From UBA4722 sp041690995 (GTDB lineage: Bacteria > Pseudomonadota > Gammaproteobacteria > DSM-16500), in the NCBI GenBank assembly GCA_041690995.1, contig JBEPVM010000020.1:1-30024 (forward strand): a stretch of 30,024 nucleotides of DNA, given 5' to 3'. A program made the position numbers and the translations under genes. Under the pieces are notes generated by a model, which was not told where the DNA came from, did no database searches, and saw nothing but the letters and a program-made list of their open reading frames with translations. Of this stretch, positions 23,946 through 30,024 are shown piece after piece (the stretch's first letter is position 1; each line of letters starts with the position of its first letter).

Positions 23946-25886
23946 TTATTTATTTTTATCATCTTTGACTTCTTCAAACTCCGCATCGACTACTGTCTCA
24001 TCTTTAGCACCTTTCTCATGAGCAGGTTGTGCCTCTCCTGTCGATGTTTGTTGATGCCCTTGTTGATTGGCCTGAGACAGATGCTCAGTCATCTTAGCTG
24101 ACACATCCGTTAAGTTTTTTGTTTTTGCTTCAATAAGCTCTTTATCATTGCCCTTAATTGCCTCTTTTAACTCTTCAGAGGCTTGTTCAATTGCTCTTTT
24201 TTCATCAGATGGCACTTTATCGCCTGCCTCTTTCAACGCTTTAGCGACAGAGTGAAGTAGATTATCCGCGTGATTGCGGACATTCACAAGCTCATGGAAC
24301 TTACGATCTTCAGCCACATTGGCTTCGGCATCTTTTACCATTTTCTTGATTTCATCTTCTGATAATCCACTGGATGCCTTGATCACTATAGATTGTGCCT
24401 TACCTGTTGCTTTATCTTTAGCGGATACATGTAAAATACCATTGGCATCAATATCAAAAGTGACTTCAATTTGTGGCATACCTCGCGGTGCAGCGGAAAT
24501 ATCAGTCAAGTCAAATCGACCGAGCGATTTATTCGCAGAGGCCATTTCACGTTCACCCTGTAATACATGCACTGTCACGGCTGTTTGGTTATCACCTGCC
24601 GTAGAAAATATCTGGTTGGCTTTTGTTGGAATCGTGGTGTTTTTTTCAATAAGTTTCGTCATCACGCCGCCCAAGGTTTCAATACCTAAGGAAAGCGGTG
24701 TGACATCTAATAATAAAACATCTTTCACTGAGCCAGAAAGTACAGCGCCTTGAATAGCAGCGCCTATTGCCACCGCTTCATCGGGATTGACATCGCGACG
24801 AGGCTCTTTTCCGAATATTTTTTTCACGGTTTCCTGCACAAGCGGCATACGCGTCTGGCCACCGACTAAAATGACATCAGCAATATCTTCTACATTGACA
24901 CCCGAATCTTTAATCGCTGTTTTGCAAGGCCCACTTGTACGCTCAATTAAATCTTCCACTAATGACTCTAATTTAGCACGCGTCATTTTGATATTTAAGT
25001 GCTTAGGCCCACTGGCATCTGCCGTAATATAAGGCAGATTAATTTCTGTTTGTTGCGCGGAAGAAAGCTCTATTTTAGCTTTTTCTGCAGATTCTTTTAA
25101 GCGTTGTAAGGCAAGTGGATCATTACGCAAATTGATGCCGGAGCTTTTCTTGAATTCGTCAATTAAATAGTTCATGATACGCAAATCAAAATCTTCACCG
25201 CCTAAAAATGTATCCCCATTCGTTGATAACACTTCGAATTGGTGCTCACCATCGACTGCAGCAATTTCAATGATAGAGATATCAAAGGTACCGCCACCTA
25301 AATCATATACAGCTATTTTGCGATCACCTGGTTTTTTATCCATTCCAAAAGCTAACGCAGCGGCTGTAGGTTCGTTAATAATACGTTTCACTTCTAAACC
25401 CGCAATACGACCCGCATCTTTAGTGGCTTGGCGTTGTGAATCATTAAAATAAGCAGGAACAGTAATGACCGCTTCAGTGACAGGATGCCCTAAATAATCT
25501 TCTGCTGTTTTTTTCATTTTCATCAGCACTTGGGCAGACACTTGCTGGGGTGCAGTCGCTTTGCCTTGCACTTCTATCCATGCATCGCCATTATCAGCTC
25601 GCACAATTTTATAAGGAACTATTTCTTTGTCTTTACGTACAACTTCTTCATCAAACCGTCGTCCAATCAACCGTTTTGCTGCATAAATAGTATTTGCTGG
25701 ATTAGTCACTGCCTGGCGTTTGGCAGGTTGCCCCATAACAATCTCTTGGTTATCTAGCCATGCCACAATAGAAGGGGTAGTTCGGTCTCCTTCTGCATTC
25801 TCAATGACGCGTACCTTATCGCCTTCCATTACAGCAACGCATGAATTTGTTGTACCTAAATCAATACCAATAATTGTGTTTCCCAT
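23946..25886 (-). CDS. dnaK: Hsp70 chaperone DnaK
   Basis: ATP-driven chaperone central to folding and heat-shock control. ATG at 25886 (MGNTIIGIDLGTTNSC) is preceded by GGAGAAAAAC; the frame stays open to a TTG within that site, which is not a start. The 646 residues cover the nucleotide-binding domain (IDLGTTNSCVAVME, AVITVPAYFNDSQRQATKDA, YDLGGGTFDISI, DVILVGGQTRMP), the linker DVTPLSLGIET, the peptide-binding domain and a Gln/Ala-rich lid tail ending VVDAEFEEVKDDKNK, as in E. coli. It follows grpE after about 95 bp that carry a heat-shock promoter. Confidence 0.99.
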   Translation of the reverse strand: MGNTIIGIDLGTTNSCVAVMEGDKVRVIENAEGDRTTPSIVAWLDNQEIVMGQPAKRQAVTNPANTIYAAKRLIGRRFDEEVVRKDKEIVPYKIVRADNGDAWIEVQGKATAPQQVSAQVLMKMKKTAEDYLGHPVTEAVITVPAYFNDSQRQATKDAGRIAGLEVKRIINEPTAAALAFGMDKKPGDRKIAVYDLGGGTFDISIIEIAAVDGEHQFEVLSTNGDTFLGGEDFDLRIMNYLIDEFKKSSGINLRNDPLALQRLKESAEKAKIELSSAQQTEINLPYITADASGPKHLNIKMTRAKLESLVEDLIERTSGPCKTAIKDSGVNVEDIADVILVGGQTRMPLVQETVKKIFGKEPRRDVNPDEAVAIGAAIQGAVLSGSVKDVLLLDVTPLSLGIETLGGVMTKLIEKNTTIPTKANQIFSTAGDNQTAVTVHVLQGEREMASANKSLGRFDLTDISAAPRGMPQIEVTFDIDANGILHVSAKDKATGKAQSIVIKASSGLSEDEIKKMVKDAEANVAEDRKFHELVNVRNHADNLLHSVAKALKEAGDKVPSDEKRAIEQASEELKEAIKGNDKELIEAKTKNLTDVSAKMTEHLSQANQQGHQQTSTGEAQPAHEKGAKDETVVDAEFEEVKDDKNK

Positions 25887-25922
25887 GTTTTTCTCCAAAA
25901 AATAAATGACCTAATTATTACT

Positions 25923-25948
25923 ATGGGGATGAATACTCATTTTTCAAT
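25923..25948 (-). promoter_or_regulatory. Sigma-32-type heat-shock promoter before dnaK
   Basis: On the minus strand ATTGAA (25948-25943) is followed after 14 bases by CCCCAT (25928-25923). The sigma-32 consensus is CTTGAA, a 13-15 nt spacer and CCCCATNT, so the -10 half is exact and the -35 half differs at one base. It ends about 37 bp before the dnaK ATG. This would let dnaK-dnaJ respond to heat independently of grpE. Confidence 0.75.
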
Positions 25949-25980
25949 ACGGCTATGTGCTATTAATGTTATTTGATAGA

Positions 25981-26526
25981 TTATTTTGCAACAATGACGA
26001 GAGCAGGTCGGATAAGACGGTTGTTCAAAGTATATCCTTTCTGTAAGACGGAGAGTACTGAGCCGGGTTTTGCATCACAATCAACCTGCGTGGATACTGC
26101 CTCATGTAATTCATGATTAAAAGCTTGCCCCATAGGATCCACTTGCTGCACCCCAAATTTTTCTAATGTGGTATAAAACATTTTTAAAGTCATATTGACG
26201 CCATCTAATAAACTACCAGAGCCTGATTCTTCAGTGCTATGAACCGTTACGGCACGCTCTAAACCATCCACAATAGGCAGTAATCCAAGTACGAATTTCT
26301 CCAATGCATATTTATGGGCACTCGCTATATCGCGCTCTGCACGCCGCTCTAGGTTCTCTTTTTCTGCTTGCTGACGTAACAAACGATCCCAATATTGCGT
26401 AGCTTTTTCTTTCTCCGCAGCCAGTTGTTTTTGTAATTCTTCGTAAGGCACCACAGGCTCTAAGGTTCCTGCTTCATGAGTGTCTGCATGCGGGGCATTA
26501 TGAGGGGTATTATCTTTTTGTGACAC
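25981..26526 (-). CDS. grpE: Nucleotide exchange factor GrpE
   Basis: Releases ADP from DnaK. It starts at GTG 26526, supported by a strong GGAGGT seven bases upstream, and has 181 residues. After a disordered acidic/His tail comes a long helical region, about 27-80 (EELQKQLAAEKEKATQYWDR, then RAERDIASAHKYALEKFV), which forms the dimeric coiled coil. The beta domain ends with the family signature (QVDPMGQAFNHELHEAVSTQ, VLQKGYTLNNRLIRPALV). It heads the grpE-dnaK-dnaJ group and is divergent from nadK, an arrangement also found in other gammaproteobacteria. Confidence 0.97.
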   Translation of the reverse strand: MSQKDNTPHNAPHADTHEAGTLEPVVPYEELQKQLAAEKEKATQYWDRLLRQQAEKENLERRAERDIASAHKYALEKFVLGLLPIVDGLERAVTVHSTEESGSGSLLDGVNMTLKMFYTTLEKFGVQQVDPMGQAFNHELHEAVSTQVDCDAKPGSVLSVLQKGYTLNNRLIRPALVIVAK

Positions 26527-26565
26527 AGTAACCTCCAGATAAATAATATTTTATTCACTGTATAC

Positions 26566-26595
26566 TATATATAGCTCAATGAGATCTAATTCAAG
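26566..26595 (-). promoter_or_regulatory. Probable grpE promoter
   Basis: On the minus strand CTTGAA at 26595-26590 matches the sigma-32 -35 element exactly. The TTGAAT within it, with a 17-nt spacer and TATATA at 26571-26566, also makes a standard sigma-70 promoter. The sigma-32 -10 (CCCCAT) is not evident here, so vegetative expression is better supported than heat control. It lies 40 bp before the GTG start. Confidence 0.6.
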
Positions 26596-26670
26596 GGATA
26601 ATAATAATTTTATTGCAATTCTGTTATATTCTACAATTATAAATTATATTCTATTTGATTAAGGAATAAT

Positions 26671-27564
26671 ATGTCCGCCGCATTTAAAACCATAGGCATC
26701 TTTGGTCAAGCTAAAAATCATGAGGTAAAAAATACCCTTCATGCATTAATCGAGTATTTACGTGCATTACCCGTGACCATTCTGATAGAAGCCAATACGG
26801 GTGAAGCACTCCATGATTCTTCCCTCAAAATAATAGATAAAAAACAGATTGGAGAACAATGCGATCTATTAATCGTGATCGGCGGTGATGGCAGTTTACT
26901 GCATGCGGCACATGCTATCGTGAATCAAGCAATCCCTGTACTCGGGATCAATCGCGGTCGTTTAGGGTTTTTAACGGATATCCTTCCGACAGAACTGACT
27001 AAAATAAAAAAAATTATTGAAGGGGAGTATCACCTGGAGAACCGATTTTTACTCACAACGACTATTACATTAGACAATAAAATAATAGGTCAAGATCAAG
27101 CGCTTAATGAAGCCGTCATTCTTCCAGATGCTCTGCCTCATATAATTGAATTTGAAATTTATATAGATAACCAATTTGTTTGTAGCCAAGACTCAGACGG
27201 CTTAATTATTGCAACCCCCACAGGGTCAACCGCTTATGCTTTATCAGGCGGCGGCCCTATTCTTCATCCTCAATTGGATGCGATTGTACTCGTGCCTATG
27301 TTTCCACATACATTAAGTAGCAGGCCAATTGTAATCGAAGGCAACCGGCATATTAATATTATTATTTCGCCCAATAATCCAACGACCCCACGACTGAGTT
27401 GTGATGGACGTGCAACACTCGATGCCCCTCGTGGCAGTCAGATTGCTATCCATAAGAACGCAAAACCCTTACAGCTTATTCATCCGCTCGATTATAATTA
27501 TTATGAAGCATTACGCAGCAAACTTCACTGGGGCAAAAAATTACAATATTTAAGAGCAAATTAA
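26671..27564 (+). CDS. nadK: NAD kinase NadK
   Basis: Phosphorylates NAD to NADP. It has 297 residues (E. coli 292). Family motifs are the nucleotide-binding GGDGSLLHAAH at 71-81, GINRGRLGFLTD at 92-103, NEAVI, the DGLIIATPTGSTAYALSGGGP loop and SCDGRA near the C-terminus. ATG at 26671 follows AAGGAATAAT. It is transcribed away from grpE and followed by recN after 15 bp, so the two are likely one operon. Confidence 0.97.
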   Translation: MSAAFKTIGIFGQAKNHEVKNTLHALIEYLRALPVTILIEANTGEALHDSSLKIIDKKQIGEQCDLLIVIGGDGSLLHAAHAIVNQAIPVLGINRGRLGFLTDILPTELTKIKKIIEGEYHLENRFLLTTTITLDNKIIGQDQALNEAVILPDALPHIIEFEIYIDNQFVCSQDSDGLIIATPTGSTAYALSGGGPILHPQLDAIVLVPMFPHTLSSRPIVIEGNRHINIIISPNNPTTPRLSCDGRATLDAPRGSQIAIHKNAKPLQLIHPLDYNYYEALRSKLHWGKKLQYLRAN

Positions 27565-27579
27565 AAGAGGAAATCCTTT

Positions 27580-29256
27580 ATGTTGACTCAAATTCATATC
27601 AGCAATTTGATCACCATTCATGAACTCAATTTAGAGTTTCAAGCAGGGACTACCGTCATCACAGGTGACACAGGCGCTGGTAAATCTATTTTAATTGACG
27701 CCATATTGTTAGCCTTAGGTGGCCGCGCTACCAGCGCCTTGGTGCGTGATGGACAAGAAAAAGTGGATATTAGCCTCACTTTTGATATAAGCCAATTGCC
27801 AGACGCAAAATTATGGTTAAAAAACTATGATCTGGATCAAGCAACGGATGAATGCATTTTACGCCGCACTCTCTATCGCGATGGTCGATCACGCTGTTAT
27901 ATCAACGGCATGCCCAGCACATTACAACCACTGCGTGATGTAAGTGAATTACTCATTCAAATTCACGGTCAACATGAACATCAATCACTCTTAAAAGCAG
28001 ATAAACAACGTACCTTAGTGGATCGTTATGCGAACCATATTCATTTAGTCGATACTGTACACACCCTCTCGGAAGAATGGCATTTGTTAAACCAGGAAAC
28101 CAGTGCGTTGCGTCAACTCATTGAAGAACGCAATACACGCGGTGAATTTTTAAAATTTCAATTGCAGGAATTAGAAGAATTGCAACTACAGGAAAATGAA
28201 TTTCAAACACTCGATTTAGAACACAGACAATTAGCCCATTCAGATGAATTATTACAAAATATTTCTTTAACGCTTGGATTGCTCGCAGAGGAAGAAGAAA
28301 AAAACGCATTACAGTTATTAAATCTTGCTCTACAATCGATGGAAAAAGTGCATCGAATAGACCCTAAAATTAATACATGGTACGAATTGATTCAAAATGC
28401 CATTATTCAAGTCAGCGATACCGAAGATGAATTACGTCGTTACCTTGAAACATTTGAGATTGATCCAGCACGCTTGCTTTGGGTCGAGCAACGCATTAGC
28501 ACGCTCTTTGATCTGGCACGCAAACACAAAGTAGAACCGAATGATTTAGTTGCACTACAAGAAAAATTAACGGATGAGTATAATCAACTTGAAGCCAGTG
28601 ATACACGTTTTTCTACGCTCGCCAATCAACTCAGCACTCTTGAAAATCAGTACCATACTGCCGCTAACAAACTCAGCGAAAGTCGCCAACGCGCCGCAAA
28701 AAAATTAACAACTGAACTGATCAAAATAATACATGAATTGGCTTTACCGCATGCGGAATTCACTATTCAATTTGAAAAAAATGAAGCGGGTGAAAAACCT
28801 GCAATTACGCCTCATGGCATCGATAAAATTGTTTTCCAAATTAAAACAAATGCAGGTCAACCATTCCAGCCTTTAGCAAAAATTGCATCGGGTGGAGAGC
28901 TATCACGTATCGCCTTGGCTATCTACATGGCAACTGCCTTAGAACACGTCACACCTACATTGATTTTTGATGAAGTTGATGTTGGTATCGGTGGGAGTTC
29001 AGCGGAAATCGTGGGTCAATTATTACGGCGTTTAGGTCAAACGCACCAAGTGCTTTGTATCACTCATCAGCCTCAAGTCGCAGCACTCGGTCATCAGCAT
29101 ATACGCGTTTCTAAAATCCATCAAAAAGACAGTCATCAAACACATGTTTCAATACTTTCACAAGAAGAAAAAATCCATGAATTAGCGCGAATGTTAGGCG
29201 GCATGAAAATCACCAAGAAAGTACTTGATCATGCGCGAGAAATAATGAACGGATAA
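27580..29256 (+). CDS. recN: DNA repair ATPase RecN
   Basis: SMC-like protein that acts in recombinational repair of double-strand breaks. It has 558 residues (E. coli 553). Walker A GDTGAGKS is at 29-36, then QIHGQHEHQSLL. A long coiled-coil middle (about 150-360) separates the two ATPase halves. The signature IASGGELSRIALA is at about 434-446, Walker B TLIFDEVDVGIGG at about 460-472, followed by CITHQPQVAALG. ATG at 27580 has AAGAGGAAA upstream. A recN-nadK neighbourhood is widespread in gammaproteobacteria. Confidence 0.98.
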   Translation: MLTQIHISNLITIHELNLEFQAGTTVITGDTGAGKSILIDAILLALGGRATSALVRDGQEKVDISLTFDISQLPDAKLWLKNYDLDQATDECILRRTLYRDGRSRCYINGMPSTLQPLRDVSELLIQIHGQHEHQSLLKADKQRTLVDRYANHIHLVDTVHTLSEEWHLLNQETSALRQLIEERNTRGEFLKFQLQELEELQLQENEFQTLDLEHRQLAHSDELLQNISLTLGLLAEEEEKNALQLLNLALQSMEKVHRIDPKINTWYELIQNAIIQVSDTEDELRRYLETFEIDPARLLWVEQRISTLFDLARKHKVEPNDLVALQEKLTDEYNQLEASDTRFSTLANQLSTLENQYHTAANKLSESRQRAAKKLTTELIKIIHELALPHAEFTIQFEKNEAGEKPAITPHGIDKIVFQIKTNAGQPFQPLAKIASGGELSRIALAIYMATALEHVTPTLIFDEVDVGIGGSSAEIVGQLLRRLGQTHQVLCITHQPQVAALGHQHIRVSKIHQKDSHQTHVSILSQEEKIHELARMLGGMKITKKVLDHAREIMNG

Positions 29257-29298
29257 CCACGGAAAGCCTATGCAGGCTGTTTCTCATTGAAACTGTTA
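29257..29298 (+). terminator. Weak hairpin after recN
   Basis: GAAAGCCT at about 29261-29268 pairs with AGGCTGTTTC at 29273-29282 with one bulge and a 4-nt loop. A strong T-run does not follow, so if it ends recN transcription it is inefficient or factor-assisted. Confidence 0.35.
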
Positions 29299-29326
29299 TT
29301 GACACTTAGTCTATAATTATGATACT
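29299..29326 (+). promoter_or_regulatory. Promoter of the small secreted protein gene
   Basis: A consensus -35, TTGACA (29299-29304), is followed after 16 bases by GATACT (29321-29326, 4 of 6 matches to TATAAT). It lies 34 bp before the ATG at 29360. A perfect -35 here suggests this small gene is expressed on its own and not from recN. Confidence 0.6.
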
Positions 29327-29359
29327 TTATTGTCCACCATATGAAAGAGGAAATATGAT

Positions 29360-29788
29360 ATGCTTATGCGTTTATTAATAATATTAGGGCTAGTTATTAC
29401 GGTCGGTGCCACTTCTACGAGTTTCGCTGTTGATCCAATTCCGCTGCCACAATTCCAGCGTTATTATTGTCCACCACTTCCCTCTACTTTTGTGGTATGG
29501 GCTCCTAACCGTATACTCACCACGCATGAAAATGGCATCTGGTGGATTGCTCACCCTACAGAAGACTTTCCAGCAGGCTCTACTGTTACTTTAGGCCCTT
29601 CTGATACTTATAGATACACACGTAACTATATTGGTGGAGGTGGACTGACATGTGATGTTACCCTTACAATTAAGGGTAAATCATATGAAATGTCTATTGA
29701 AGATATGGATGGTTATCATCGAGACAATTGTCATAGTAATCAGGATGGAATGACTTTTGATTGCATACCAGTAACAGGCCACCCCTGA
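29360..29788 (+). CDS. Small secreted Cys-containing protein, unknown function
   Basis: Unrecognised 142-residue exported protein. A clear signal peptide (LLIILGLVITVGATSTSFA) is probably cleaved after residue 23. The mature part has four cysteines (37, 98, 124, 135), which could form two disulfides, a Trp-rich stretch (NGIWWIAHP), and a Gly-rich turn before Cys98 (YIGGGGLTCDVTLTI). The even cysteine number and beta-like pattern suggest a small extracytoplasmic domain. GAGG lies about ten bases upstream of the ATG; a second ATG two codons on is also possible. It lies alone between recN and the right terminal repeat. Confidence 0.8.
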   Translation: MLMRLLIILGLVITVGATSTSFAVDPIPLPQFQRYYCPPLPSTFVVWAPNRILTTHENGIWWIAHPTEDFPAGSTVTLGPSDTYRYTRNYIGGGGLTCDVTLTIKGKSYEMSIEDMDGYHRDNCHSNQDGMTFDCIPVTGHP

Positions 29789-29922
29789 TGAAAAATCATT
29801 TTGCTGGAAAACAGACATCAGCCCGCTTACTTATGGCATAGGGGCTGACCCTGACGGATCCCCACAAAATAAAGTGATAACCGATTGATAAAATGAAAAT
29901 ATAGCACTGTTTGAGAAATAGC
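29789..29922. other. Spacer between the secreted protein gene and the right repeat
   Basis: About 134 bp without an ORF. TCAGCCC (29818-29824) and GGGCTGA (29842-29848) form a 7-bp stem with a 17-nt loop. It could lie at the 3' end of the secreted-protein transcript, although no T-run follows. Confidence 0.4.
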
Positions 29923-30024
29923 AGAGCCTGTCGCCCCGCAAAAAACGCGCCATGCTTGTCACAAAAACACAGGCGTGTATTCGCGTTTTTGTGCGGGGTC
30001 TGGTGGCAATGGCACTACCTTAAG
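29923..30024. repeat. Right copy of the 102-bp terminal inverted repeat
   Basis: Reverse complement of 7-108 with about seven differences. The internal GC-capped stem is kept (29982-29999 with 29933-29949), though the outermost pair is lost. In this copy CACAAAAAC and GTTTTTGTG within the loop region can form an alternative inner stem that the left copy lacks. The repeat runs off the end of the window. Confidence 0.9.
29959..30024 (-). CDS. Possible 3' end of a repeated gene (partial, right copy)
   Basis: Read on the minus strand, the frame enters from the right edge and ends at TGA 29961-29959. It encodes KVVPLPPDPAQKREYTPVFL before the stop, matching the left-end peptide except for one residue. 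No homologue is known to me. Confidence 0.3.
   Translation of the reverse strand, partial: LKVVPLPPDPAQKREYTPVFL

Noticed and set aside
1..30024. Terminal inverted repeats marking a composite transposon or linear replicon
   Set aside because: The interior is conserved chromosomal housekeeping genes with no transposase or replication gene, and the repeat continues past the right edge.
1..30024. CRISPR array, toxin-antitoxin pair, restriction system or prophage
   Set aside because: No regularly spaced direct repeats, and no nuclease, methyltransferase, integrase or antitoxin-like genes were seen beyond the rRNA methyltransferases.

Overview
The window reads as a low-GC gammaproteobacterial chromosome fragment. 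The mra/dcw cell-wall cluster, rsmI-lpoA-yraN-diaA-dolP, rplM-rpsI-sspA-sspB, grpE-dnaK-dnaJ-greA-rlmE-ftsH-glmM and nadK-recN are arranged much as in gammaproteobacteria. The A+T-rich base composition, the short dispersed palindromic repeats and several small exported proteins of unknown function suggest a host-associated member of Legionellales (Coxiella/Rickettsiella/Diplorickettsia/Aquicella-like). That placement is inference; no marker-gene search was possible. Both ends are inverted copies of one 102-bp repeat, so this is probably a whole contig that stopped in a multicopy sequence.

Layout. (1) 1-1367: left terminal repeat and an unrecognised acidic coiled-coil protein with a C-terminal glycine-zipper membrane segment. 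(2) 1368-8980, minus strand: mraZ-rsmH-ftsL-ftsI-murE-mraY-murD behind a four-box MraZ operator; murF is absent from its usual place between murE and mraY. (3) 8981-9350: RNase P RNA, minus. (4) 9398-14209: rsmI (minus) divergent from lpoA-yraN-diaA-dolP with a second dolP-like gene and a small Cys-containing ORF (plus). (5) 14431-16579, minus: rplM-rpsI-tRNA-Gln(CTG)-sspA-sspB. (6) 16822-17211: an HU-family protein with a basic tail (plus). (7) About 17238-17507: a long imperfect palindrome that looks like a mobile repeat. (8) 17496-18188, minus: a small lipoprotein and a His/Tyr-rich exported protein. (9) 18288-26526, minus: grpE-dnaK-dnaJ-greA-rlmE-ftsH-glmM, with a sigma-32-type promoter before dnaK. 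(10) 26671-29788, plus: nadK, recN and a small secreted protein. (11) Right terminal repeat.

How the genes work together. The main body handles peptidoglycan precursor synthesis and septation (murD, murE, mraY, ftsI, ftsL, glmM for UDP-GlcNAc, lpoA for PBP1a activation), outer-membrane integrity (dolP), translation (rplM, rpsI, rsmH, rsmI, rlmE, tRNA-Gln, rnpB) and protein quality control (grpE, dnaK, dnaJ, ftsH, sspA/sspB). These core genes look intact. No obvious new defence or secretion system is present. The points most worth a second look are the two repeat families, the missing murF and folP, the insertion in ribosomal protein S9, the duplicated dolP, and the unassigned proteins, especially the 332-residue coiled-coil protein and the lipoprotein/His-rich pair.
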